64,000 nucleotides of DNA, from assembly GCA_025890175.1 (NCBI GenBank), contig JANPYM010000010.1, positions 1,084,427-1,148,426 on the forward strand, written 5' to 3'. Origin of the DNA: Ciborinia camelliae. Taxonomy: Eukaryota > Ascomycota > Leotiomycetes > Helotiales > Sclerotiniaceae. Both the position numbers and the translations under genes were made by a program. Below are positions 48,434 through 60,033 of the stretch, piece after piece (the first letter of the stretch is position 1; each line of letters starts with the position of its first letter). Below the pieces are notes generated by a model. It was not told the origin of the DNA, did not search any database, and saw only the letters and a program-made list of their open reading frames with translations.

Positions 48434-50438
48434 TTTTCGATAAACAAAAATATTAAAATTGATAAAAAAATTATGGATTAAAATGGTCAAATTATTATAT
48501 TTAATTAAAATTTTTTTAATTTATTAGTTTATATATAATTTTTGTATAATTATTATAACTTTTCAAATAATTATAATTTTTTATATAATAGTTGGGGAGG
48601 GTATATTATATTTTAATATTTATAGATAAATATTGTATATTAATAAAATTGGTACAATTTTATTAGATTTTATAATATTATTTATAGTTTTTATTATTAT
48701 TTAAAAAATATATTATTTTAAAAACTTTTTATTTATAAATTTTTTAATAATAATATTATATATTTTTTTGATTAAGATATAATATCGTTTAACAATTTTA
48801 ATAAATTAATATATTTTGATAGATATAGACCTAATACTTATTTCTATATTTATTATTATATTAATAAATTTTTTACTAATAAATTATTTTTTTATATTAT
48901 AAATAATATAATTTAAAAATTTTATATAAATATTTATTTAATAATATTAAAATATATTTCAAATATATTTTATAATTAAATTATTCAATAAAGCCATTAT
49001 TTAATATTTTATTATTTTATTAATAATATAAAAAATAAGTTTTTCGTTAATATAAAATATATTAATATAAATATAAAAATTGTATTTTATATTTTTTTAA
49101 AATATAAATTTAAATTTGTTAAAAGATTTTTTGTATTTTTAATAATATTTATAAAACTTAATTAATTATTTAAATATTATCGAATTATAATTATATTTTA
49201 TTTGATTTAATATTTATTATAATCAATATATAATTGGATATCTAAATTGGCAATAAAGATATTGTAAATCTGATTTATTTAATATATAAATAAATATTTT
49301 ATTTAAATAAAATTGTATATAAATTTTTTAATAAAAAAATATATATTTATATTTCTAAATAATAAAGAATTTTTTATATTATAAATTATTTTATATAAAA
49401 ATATTTTTAATATTTTTATAATAAATATCAAATTTATTTATATTAATAAAATTAAATAAAAATAAAATATTAATAAAAATAATATAAAATTTTATTATTT
49501 TAATTAATAATTTAATTATAATTAAATTAATTAAATTTATTAATTTAATATTGAATATAATAAAGGTAATATTTGTTATTATAATATTAAGTTTTATTTT
49601 TGTTAATTTATAAAAAATTTAGAATTAGATTAATTTGATAATTAATTTTTTAATTATTTTAATATTAATAATAATATTTTGAAATTTAATATTATTATAA
49701 TAAATTTTTATAGTTATAAATTTTGTTATTAATATATAAATAAATATTTTAGTAATTAGTTTTTTAATAATCTTTTTATTATTAATTATTAGATTATAAA
49801 ATATAAAAAATATTTTGTTTGTATTATTAATTTTAATATTAATAAATAATTATTATATTAATTATAATTAATTATTTAATAATTCGTTTTTATATTTATT
49901 TTTATTTTTTTATAATATTAATTATTAGTTTTATTATTATTATTATAATTTTTATTATTATTATAAAATTTTTAATTATTATTATAAAATTTTTAATTGT
50001 TTTTTGAAAAATTAAAAAATTAATTAAACAAATATTGATTTTAAAATTATAAACAAAATTTTAAATAATAATTCTAATTTAAAAATTTATTACAATTTTA
50101 ATTAAATTATTCTTTATTATTAAATTATTTTTTATTAAATAATTATTTTTAATTATATAAATTTGAATTTAAATTTAAATTTAAAAAGTTTTAATTATAT
50201 TATTTTTAATTATAAAATTTAAAATTAAAACCTTTTTATTTATAACTTTAATTATTATAATTATATTTATTATTATAATTATAATTATTATTATTTTTAT
50301 AAAATTTATAATTAATATAAAATGTTTTATTTGTTTTATTAAAAATAATAGAATTAGTTTTTATAATATTAATATTAATAAAATTAATTTTAATAAAAAT
50401 ATATTTTAATAATTAAATTTGTTTTTATATTTTAATTA
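48434..50438. repeat. 2 kb segment right of gap, copy of 46417-48423
   Basis: Begins directly after the Ns and ends where the left copy reaches the Ns, that is, the end of the left contig equals the start of the right contig. This is the signature of an unmerged contig overlap rather than a biological duplication. Confidence 0.9.
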
Positions 50439-52689
50439 ACAATTATAAATTATTTTAAAAAATAATAAATATTTTAATAAACTTTTAATAAATATAAATA
50501 TATATTAAATTGAATTTATATATTACAAAAAATTTATTTTATAATATATTATTATATTATTTAACAAAAAATAATTTATAAAAAATATTTTGAATTTTTT
50601 TAAATAAAATTAAAAAATAATTATTAACCTTTTTTTTTAAATTTGTAATTATTATATTTTTAAACGAAATTTAAATTTATTTATTTTTTAAATTAAAATA
50701 ATATTTAATGCCCTTAAAATTATTTTTAAGTATAATAATAAAAACTTTAAATATTTAAAATTTATTAATATTATTATAATAAAATTATAATGTTTTATTA
50801 GTAAATATATTAAAATAAGTTTTTATTATTATTAATAATAATATTAATATTTAATTATATAAATTATAAAAAATAATAAGTTTTTATTAAATATTATTAT
50901 TATTTCTAAAATATTTTATTATATTATTATTATATATTTTTTGTAAATTTGTTAATATATAATATTAATTTTTTTATATAAAAATATTTTAATATTAATT
51001 ATTATTATATTTTTAAATATTTTAATTATCTTATTTTCCAAATTTTTTTAATATAAATTAATATTATCAAAAAAAAAATAAAGTTTAATTTAATAATAAA
51101 AATTTATTAATTAATTTAAATTATAAAAAAATTATAAAATTATTATAGCAAATAAAATATTTTATTTGTTTTAAATAAAATATAAAATTACCTTAAAATA
51201 ATATTTTAGTTATTTTGTTTTTTGTTTATATATAATAATTTTTATTTTATATAAAATTGAAAAAAATTTAATAAAATATTATTTTAATTAAAATATAAAT
51301 ATTTCAAAATTATAATATTTATTTATATTCAAATATATTAAAACTATTAATCCTTCTAATAATATATATTAATCAATAATAAAATTAATTTCAAATAATA
51401 ATTTATAGATTGAAATTTTATAAGTTTAAATATTTATATTATTAAAACAATATAAAATATAGAATTATATATTTTTAATTATTATATTTATAATTATTAT
51501 ATCGAATTTATTAATATAATATTCTTTTATATTATTATATTTTTTAATTATTTTTTATATTTAATTAATAAAATTAATATTATTAATTATATAAAATTAT
51601 AATATAAATAATAACTTTATTATAATAATTAATATTATTTTAAATTTTTTAGTTTTAATTTTAAAAAGATTTAATTTTTATTATTAATGTTTTATTAATT
51701 GAATTAAAGTTTAAAATGTAAGTCCGAATTTGTTTTTTTTATTAATAAATTTGATTAATAATTAAAAAAAAATTTGATAAAAAATTTGAAAGCCGAAAAA
51801 TCTTGATTTATACGAATTGAAAATCGATTTAAATAAATTCTTGCAAAAAAATTTGTAAAATATATATATTCTAAAAATAAGGTATATAATGAAAATTGCG
51901 ATAAACAAATATAAAAATATAAAATATTGTTTGATAAATATAATTAATATATATATATAAAACTATAATAGCGAAGCCGTTTTATAGTACTAATACCTGA
52001 TATCGTTGTAATCCTAAAACCATGCCAAATCTAGAAATATCGCAAGATATCCTGGTGTGGGGTAAATAATTAGAATGAATGAATAATAAATAGAATTATA
52101 CAAAATATTGGTTTGGGGGCTATCCGATGCGAATACTTCGATTGTAATAAATGAAAATAAGGATGTAGTTAAAAATAAAAACGAAAATAAAAAAGTTGGA
52201 GGATCTCATTGTAATAAAACAATAATAAGAAATTGAAGGAATATATAGATAAACGTTTGTATCGTATTGTAAATAATAATAATAAATTCACATAATAATA
52301 CACAAAAATCAAAAAAAACTTTACTAACTTCTTTGGATTCAATCTTGTTGTTTAACAATCTTTATTATCCCCAATTACAATAGCCAAGCAATAATCGATG
52401 CTATAAAAAATAATGAACTTTTAATATTAAACACTAATGCAATTTTTTCGCTGTATCAACTATAATAATATCTTACATGAAAAAACAATATTCAAATAAA
52501 AAATCTTATTAAAAATCATAAAATATAAATTCGTTTCTTTTATCGAACATTCTATAAACCTATTTACATTACAAACAATTGCTTATATAATACTTATTAG
52601 AATTTAACAATCATATCTATACTTTCAATCTTTGAAATAATAACCTTTAAAAATAATATCTAATCAATTTATATATTAACATTAATTAA

Positions 52690-52867
52690 TATCAAATCAT
52701 CTTAATGATATTAAAATATATATAGTAAAAATAATATATTATAAAAATATACAGATCGATTGTAGATCGATCTGCAAGCTTATATGCCCGTGGGATGCAG
52801 GCATATCGGCCGCACGCGGCCGTACGCTCCGGTGAATCTGCCCTGCAGATTCACTGGTATCGCAACA
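52690..52867. repeat. Right LTR (178 bp)
   Basis: Aligned to the left LTR it shows about 46 differences, all C/T or G/A. Its right half preserves an unusually GC-rich core (CATATCGGCCGCACGCGGCC, then CCTGCAG), giving a view of the unmutated sequence. Confidence 0.88.
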
Positions 52868-52872
52868 AATAA
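52868..52872. repeat. Right target-site duplication AATAA
   Basis: Matches the five bases before the left LTR. Confidence 0.7.
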
Positions 52873-55140
52873 TTAAAAGAAATTAAAGAAATTAAAAAAT
52901 TAAAAAAGAAGTTAAAAAATTAAAAAGAATAAAAAAGAATTAAAAAGGAATTAAAAAAGAATTAAAAAAAAAGTGAAAAAAAAGAATAAAAGATAATTCG
53001 AAAAATTAATAAAAAAAGTGGAGAATAAAAATATTGAAAAATATAATTAAAAAAAAGAATTAAAAAGAATAATTAAAAAGAATAATTAAAACAAATATTT
53101 AAAAAGAATAAATAAATAAAATAATTAAAAAGAATAATTAAAAAGAAATTTAAAAAATGAAATTAAAAGAAATAATTAAAAGAAATATTTAAAAAAATAA
53201 TTAAAAAAAATAATTAAAAAAAGATTTAAAAAATAAATTAAAAAATATAATAAAAATTAAAACTAAAAAAGTATAATTAAAAAATAAATTAAATTAAATG
53301 AAAAAGAAAATTAAAAAAAATTAAAAATTAAAAAAGAAATATATTTATAATAAAAAGAAATTAAAAATGAAAATAAAAGAAAGATTATATAAATTTTTAA
53401 AATAATAATTAATAATAAAAAAAATAATAAAGAATAATAAATTTTATTAAAAAATAAAATAAAAATATCAATAAAAGAAATTAATAAAAAGAATATATGA
53501 AAAAAATATAAGAAGTTAATAATAAATTAAAAAAAGGAATAAAAGAAAAATTAAAAAGAAATTGAAAATAAAATTGAAAATTAATTAAATAAATTAATAA
53601 AAAAAGTTAAAGAAAAATAATTAAATATAAATATAATAAATTTATAAATTTTGAAAAAATATTTATTAATAATTAAAAAGAATTAAAAAAATTAAAATAA
53701 ATTAAAAATTTAAAAAATTAAAGGAAAATTAAAAGAATTAGAAATAGAAAGTAAAAATATAAAAGAAAATTAAAAGAATTAAAAATGAAAAATAAAAAAA
53801 TAAAAAAATATAAATTATATAATTTTAATAAATAATAAATAAGAAAAATAAAAAATATTAAAAGAAATAAAATTAAAAGAAATTAAAAAATTAAAAGGAA
53901 AATAAAAAATAAAAAAAATAAAAAAATAAAAAATAAGAAATTAAATATAATTAATAATTAATAGTTAAAAGAATTAAAGAATTAAAAAGAAAAAAAGAAT
54001 TAAAAATAAATTATAAAAAATTTAAAAAAGAAATAATTAAAAAAATTAATTAAAAGAATAATTAAAAAAGATAATTAAAAAAAAGAAAGATTATATAAAT
54101 TTTAAAAATAATAATTAATAATAAAAGAAATAATAAAGAATAATAAATTTTATTGAAAAATTAAAACAAAAATATTAATAAAAAAGATAAATAAAAAGAA
54201 TTAATAAAAAGAATTAATAAAAAGAATTAATAAAAAGAATTAATAAAAAGAATTAATAAAAAGAATTAATAAAAAGAATTAATAAAAAGAATTAATAAAA
54301 AGAATTAATAAAAAGAATTAATAAAAAGAATTAATAAAAAGAATTAATAAAAAAGAATTAATAAAAAAGAATTAATAAAAAGAATTAATAAAAAGAATTA
54401 ATAAAAAGAATTAATAAAAAGAATTAATAAAAAGAATTAATAAAAAGAATTAATAAAAAGAATTAATAAAAAAGATTAATACAAAATTTAAAAAAGGAAT
54501 TAATAAAATAATTAATAAAGAAATTTATAAAAAGATTATTAAAAGAATTAATAAAGAAATTAATAAAATAAATTAGTAAAAGAAATTAGTAAAAAGAATA
54601 ATAAAAAATAATAAAAATGAAAAAATGAAGAAAATATAAAAGAAAAAGAAAAAAAGAATAAAAAAAATAAAAAATAAAATTGAAAAGAAATAAAAAATAA
54701 AATTAAAAAATAAATAAATTAATTAATAAAAGAATTGAAAATAAATATAAATATATAAATGTTGAAGATATTAATTAATAATTAAAAGAAAATTAAAAGA
54801 AATAAAAAATAAAAATAAAAATATAAAGAAATAAAAAATTAAAAGAAAATTGAAAAGATTTAAAAAAAGAAAAAAAAGAATTAAAAAAATTAAAGAAAAT
54901 AAATAAATTATTAAAATTTTAGAAATAATAATTAATAATTAATCAAATTTTAAATATAATAAAATTAATTATTAATAATTATTATTAATAGTTATTTTAT
55001 TAATTATTTTATTAATTATTTTATTAATTATTTTATTAATTATTTTATTAATTATTTTATTAATTATTTTATTAATTATTTTATTAATTATTTTATTAAT
55101 TATTTTATTAATTATTTTGCGAATTTTGCGAATTTTGCGA
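52873..55140. repeat. AT-rich satellite and minisatellite field
   Basis: Degenerate purine-strand A/T DNA with no coding signal. A unit starting GATTATATAAATTTT occurs at 53383 and 54089, and also left of the retroelement at 43567, so these are diverged copies of one satellite. The strand asymmetry (A/G on the plus strand, few C) is strong and continues from the left flank. Confidence 0.8.
54189..54478. repeat. Minisatellite, 13 bp unit AATTAATAAAAAG, about 22 copies
   Basis: Nearly perfect tandem array; a few copies carry one extra A. It lies inside a diverged satellite unit and interrupts it. Confidence 0.92.
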
Positions 55141-55141
55141 A
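54991..55141. repeat. Minisatellite, 12 bp unit ATTAATTATTTT, then GCGAATTTT x3
   Basis: About ten copies of the 12-mer end at about 55118 and pass into three GCGAATTTT-type copies, marking the sharp right edge of the AT-rich block. Confidence 0.9.
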
Positions 55142-55174
55142 TAGCTTCAATATTACCAGATTAGGTATCTGATA

Positions 55175-55279
55175 GCCTCCGGCAGACGAGCTGCGCAGTA
55201 GGTCCTAAGGTGCCCTGAAAAATGATTCGACGAGCGCAGCGAGGCGAATCGTTTTTCCCGGCACCGAGGGGCCGGAGGC
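55175..55279. repeat. GC-rich long palindrome at the block edge
   Basis: Outer arms GCCTCCGGC (55175-55183) and GCCGGAGGC (55271-55279) are exact inverse complements. Inner arms 55209-55229 and 55245-55265 pair at 18 of 21 positions around a 15-base loop. The loop contains CGAGCGCAGCGAGG. It resembles the palindromic end or solo remnant of a small mobile element, but no family was recognised. Confidence 0.8.
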
Positions 55280-56264
55280 AAAGCTCGTAGTAGTAATACT
55301 GTAGTTCTCTCCACTCTCATACACGATACATACATAGTAAGTATTGTTCTGGTATGAATTAGGATATGATTAGAAAATACATAACATACTCCGTAGATAC
55401 ATAACATATATACATACCACATACCTTGAATCTTGATCAGTGTTTAAATAATGACTGTACTCAGTAATAAACCATAAATCATAAATCATAAATCATGAAT
55501 AATATATCTAATTCTTATAGAGGTAGGTAGCTATTAATTAAACATGATATCATTCATCCTTACCTACTATTCATCCTCTCCTCCTTATTGATTCATATTT
55601 CCTGTGCGGAAGCGTCATATTTCTTCTCTTCTCTTTATTCGATTCTATTCGCCACGCCTCGTCAGGAGGAAGCAAACACCAATACCAACACCAACACCTA
55701 CGCTACCCGACCCAACCCAGAAACGGAGAAACGGATCCTATATTCTTCTAGGTTCCCCCTCAATTTTACATACAAAGATATACCACACATCCCATCCCAT
55801 CCTATACCTACATAGGTAAAAATACTCCCTAGTCCTTTTTATTGCGGGTCATCTTTTATACATTCTTCTCGAATTTCTTGTTTCTTCTCTTCGTTTTCTT
55901 ATGATATGCATGCACGATTCATGTTTGCATTTTTCATCCATTAAGGTTGCCATGCATGTCTGATTCTTGATGAACATTAGGTCCTGGTCTCTTATTAGCT
56001 ATTAGCTACCTTAGCTACCTAATAATAAGTGCCCGCACGACCACAACCCATTTTAGCTTGTGAGCACAACCCATTTTAAGCTTGTGAGCAGCTACGTCAA
56101 CAATCAACATTCAAACAATCACACAAAACAAACCACTCCAAGCCACTCCAAACCACGGACTCCCTTTCCCTTTCCCTTTTCGCTCCTCAACATCACAATT
56201 CACGAGTCATACATACTTATATTAATTACCTTGCTACGTTTCACCTTAAACCTTATTAATTGTC
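55280..56264. promoter_or_regulatory. Upstream region of the Slm1-type gene
   Basis: 985 bp of normal base composition. It contains an ACCAACACCAAC run near 55680, pyrimidine-rich tracts near 55860-55900 and 56160-56185, and a 23-24 bp tandem duplication (CACAACCCATTTTAGCTTG type) at 56042-56088. No gene seen. Confidence 0.5.
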
Positions 56265-59054
56265 ATGTCTACCGTCGACACCAACTCCGCAATTCCTCCT
56301 CCATCACAATCATACTTTGATCGAGGATACGGTACAGCAGGCACTCCACGATCTCGTCCACAATCATCTCAAATCGCAAACGGAGGAGCTCCTGCAGTAA
56401 CAGATTTCGGAACAAACGACCTTGAACCTCCCACCACGACTCAGGCCCAACACGGAAAATTCAACGAGGAGTGGGACGCAAGTCAACGAGGTAGTTCAAT
56501 AATAGACGGCGATATGCATCGATCACATTCAGTCATGTCGCAAGGCGATACTTTGATTCCTTCGAGAGGCGGAACTCTTAAAAAGAAAGCTTCTTTAAAG
56601 AGAAGTGGTAGCAGACGAAGCTCAAGAGCTGGTAGTGTTCGCAGTTTGGTTGTCCATCCACAGGGTGATATCGACGAGCTACACAGTCCCTTTTACTCTC
56701 CCGTCCCTACAGGTGGAAATCCCACGGAGATTTTGGCAAACAGATTCCAAGGTATTTATCAACAACTTGGTGTGTTTGTGGCAGATGCGACAATATGCTA
56801 ACACTTACCTCCACCTACAGCTTGGCGTAAGGTCCTCAAAGATCTCATTGTTTATTTCAAAGAAATCCAAAATCAATATGAGCACAGATCAAAGAGCCTG
56901 ATGAAAGTCTCGAATGTAATCAACAACACGACGGCGCCCTCGGTTTTTCTACCCTCTGGTGGGATCGATGATGCTCTCCAGATCCTTCGCAACTACCACA
57001 AGTCTGCCATTGCAGAGGCAAATAAGTCTAGAGACATTGAGCAAGATGTCATTCTTGCGTTAACCGGCTTGCGCAGCGATTTGCAACAGAAAATCAAGGA
57101 GATCAAGGGCTTGTCGGGCGATTTTAAGAATTCGGTGGAAAAGGAGATGGAGGCTACTCGAAAGGCTGTGACCGCATTACAAGATGGCTTGGGCCAATCG
57201 GATATTGATGCTTCTCAAATGACTGGCAAGCATGATCCATACTTACTCAGACTTGCTGTGGATCGTCAAGTCGAGAAGCAGATTGATGAAGAGAATTATC
57301 TGCACCAGGTACGTTTTGATCATGTTTGCACAATGGCTCGGGAATTAATATTACCAGGCATACCTTAACTTGGAGGCTTCGGGACGAGAACTCGAGGCCA
57401 TTGTTGTCGGGGAGATTCAAAAATCTTATAACGCACTCGCAGGTATCTTGAAGCGCGAGGCAGATAGTGCTTATACCGCCATGGACGAATTACGCACGGG
57501 TCCAATTGCCATGCCAAAAGATCATGAATGGGCTGCATTTGTCGAAAATGATGAACATTTCGTTGATCCTAAGATTCCTGTAAGAAGACCAGAAAATATT
57601 AGGTATCCTGGCCAGGATAACGAGCTTGCTGGATGCATCAGAGAGGGTCTTCTCGAAAGAAAGTCCAAGTTTCTCAAGGTAATTTCTTCCAACCCCAACC
57701 CCGTGTAATCTCCTACTAACTTAAATTAGTCATACACGTAAGAGATGATATAAAAGTGATGATCGCATTTTATTGTACTAATTTTGATTCTAGTCCCGGC
57801 TGGTACGTCCTTTCTCCCACTCATCTACACGAGTTCCGTTCTGCGGATAAACTTCAAGCACCCATCATGTCTCTCTATCTACCAGAGCAAAAACTTGGCT
57901 CTCATTCGAATGAGGGAGGGTCCTCCAACAAGTTTATACTCAAAGGTCGTCAAACGGGGACATTGCATCGTGGTCACTCTTGGGTCTTTAGAGCCGAAAC
58001 ACGCGATACTTTACTCGCTTGGTACGAAGACATCAAGACTTTGACGGAAAAGTCTCCGCAAGAACGTAATGCGTTTGTGCGTCAGCATGCCCGCAGCGTT
58101 AGTGGTACATCGCAACGAGCTAGTTCCATCAGCAGCGACGGAGTTATGGACGAGGAGGACGAAGAACCATTTTCGGTCCATGCATCAGCCGTTGTAGGCA
58201 CTCAAGGACTCAAACAAGAACAGAAGCGTCCTGAACCAGGTGGGAGATTTCCCTCAGATCTACAAGTTAACGCGGCGCGTGGCTTACAGGCTCCTCTCTC
58301 GCCTTCTAGCGGAAGTTCCTCGAATGGAGGTGAAGCAGATGATGCGGTAGTCGCTGCTGCAGCTCTGCCCGCTAGTGGTGTTGGCCATCATTACGGAGAG
58401 GACCCTAATCCCGCGTCGCCAACACACGCACAGATGATAAATCAAGCTGCTAAAGAAGATGGTGTAAATCCTTATACTTACGAACCCATTCAGAATATGA
58501 ACACTACGCATAATCATCAACACGAGTTACCTGCCGCTGCTACAGCGGGCCTAGCTGGCGCCGCTTTGGGCGTTGCAGGTACAGCCGCATACAACGATCA
58601 CGAGCTCCAAAAACAACGTGAGCAAGCAGCCATGGAAGCAACCACCATACCCGCACCTGACGCAGATCAACTTCGAGAACAAGCAGATAAGGAAGCAACT
58701 ATGATTGCAGCGCCCGATGACAACGCCTACGAAGGCAAAGCACAACAACAAGCAGATTTAGAAGCCATGGCTATTGCTGCTCCCGATATGGACATGTCTG
58801 GTGGACGTAGCCTCGGCGATAGTAGCGCTGCTCCTGGGTTTAACGAAGTCGAAGAGACCGCGACAACAACTGTCACATCTACTGCCGAACCAAAGTCAGT
58901 AGAAGCACTCCTTGATCCTCTCGCCAAAGACCTCGAACGCCCAACTTTAGCTGCCGGACAAAATCATCACGGTGTCCAGAGCATTAGTCAATTGCATGTG
59001 CCTGGAGAATTTCCCAGGACCAAAACGGAGACAGGAAGTCATGAAACCGTTTAA
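56265..59054 (+). CDS. slm1: Slm1/Slm2-type PH-domain TORC2 effector
   Basis: Homologue of yeast Slm1/Slm2, which bind PI(4,5)P2 at eisosomes and bring TORC2 to its substrate Ypk1, controlling actin and sphingolipids. Five exons: 56265-56751, 56821-57308, 57358-57678, 57730-57737 and 57794-59054, giving 854 residues. The fourth exon is only 8 nt (TCATACAC); with it the PH start reads KSYTPGWYVLSPTHLHEF, without it the frame is lost. An N-terminal basic Ser-rich patch (LKKKASLKRSGSRRSSRAG) precedes the F-BAR-like helical domain (about 165-390, including AWRKVLKDLIVYFKEI). The PH domain lies at about 420-530 (SWVFRAETRDTLLAWYEDI). The C-terminal 300 residues are disordered, Ala-rich, with three diverged repeats around EQA-x-x-EAT-x-IPAPD. 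Secure at family level. Confidence 0.9.
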
Positions 59055-59773
59055 TATGTTTCTTATTTTTTTTTCATTTTGGTAGGACACAACTGGACTG
59101 CAATAGGGATCAGGTATTTGGGAGGCAAAGAAGGATTTTTGGGAGTATTATGTGCGTATATATTGGTTGAGTTGGGGGAGGTTGGTATGGTATATGGAAT
59201 GGAATGGAAAAGGAGAGGACTAAGTTATAATAAGACTTGGGCATGAGGGTATGGTACGGTAGGGTACGGATGGTGTTTCGTAAAAATTTCTCGACGCTTT
59301 TCCTCGAGGGGGATGAAACGGAATGCAATGGAATGGAACGATTTCTTTGATGAATTTACTAGTGGCTACCTAGGTATTACGGACTAGATTTATCCTGAAT
59401 GAGGATATTAGTTTTTGGTTTGCATTCATATTTGTGACTGCGTGGTGGTGTCGATGCTGTGATTTGGGCCGAAGGGATCTAAAATTTCCCTTTATATTCT
59501 GCCTGGTTTTTCGGGCTGTTCTGATATCCATCATCGTGTCCTTTCTGATCATATCATATCCTCTATTTTCCATATTCCACCCCCTGACCCCTTTCTCCGT
59601 TCCTTTCCTTTCTGGCAAACACCAACCGCACATTCCTAGCCCCCCTGCCCCCATTTCCACAGATAGTAACCACCAAAACAACAAAATTCACGAAAGCCCT
59701 ACTCCATCGGTCCTACCATCTCGTTCTCCAACCATATATCTCCTTCAGCACTCTCCCCATCATCTCCGCTTCC
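59055..59773. other. 3' flank of Slm1-type gene
   Basis: GGAATGGAA-type short repeats near 59190-59340 and pyrimidine-rich DNA near 59570-59660. Open frames here are low complexity on both strands. No gene seen. Confidence 0.5.
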
Positions 59774-60033
59774 CTAAATAGCGTAGCCAAGTACCCCCTC
59801 CCAAACTATTGTGAGTAAGCCTCGACCATCACCAAATATGTCGTGCACAAAATGTATCGTGCAAGCTGAGGTTAGGTGGTTAAGAGGAACTTTAGTTGTA
59901 GCTGTTGATGGTGCAGTTGGGAATGCATACCTCGCGCCATGTCTACAAGTCTTCCGTCATTTATATTTGTAACATGTGACAGGGGAGGAATAGAGACTAA
60001 TGAAGAGGAAGAGGAAGGGGAAATAGATGTCAT
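59774..60033 (-). CDS. Possible small protein, 64 residues, two exons
   Basis: Not recognised. Exons 60033-59931 and 59865-59774 join in frame across a 65 nt intron with GTATGC donor, CACCTAAC branch-like site and CAG acceptor. The product begins MTSISPSSSSSLVSIPPL and continues VDMARACTIHFVHDIFGDG to end WEGVLGYAI. The good splice signals and the less biased second exon argue for a real gene, but its small size and Ser-rich start allow chance. There is no signal peptide and only weak hydrophobic stretches. It could also be a truncated remnant. Confidence 0.35.

Larger units (their letters stand above)
44033..52867. mobile_element. RIP-degraded LTR retrotransposon
   Basis: Two 178 bp direct repeats, starting TG (in the better-preserved copy) and ending CA, flank an extremely A+T-rich interior and are themselves flanked by AATAA. 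No gag/pol reading frame survives: the interior is nearly all A and T with stops in every frame, as expected after heavy repeat-induced point mutation. A 10-N gap and a duplicated 2 kb inside are an assembly artefact, so the true length is near 6.8 kb, normal for Gypsy or Copia elements; I cannot tell which. Strand cannot be decided. Confidence 0.82.

Noticed and set aside
43445..55140. AT-rich block as a mitochondrial DNA insertion
   Set aside because: No mitochondrial protein, rRNA or tRNA sequence is readable, and the LTR pair with target duplication and transition-only divergence explains the composition better.
55153..55422. 89-codon minus-strand frame with Cys and Arg
   Set aside because: It runs through the GC-rich palindrome and has no protein-like pattern.
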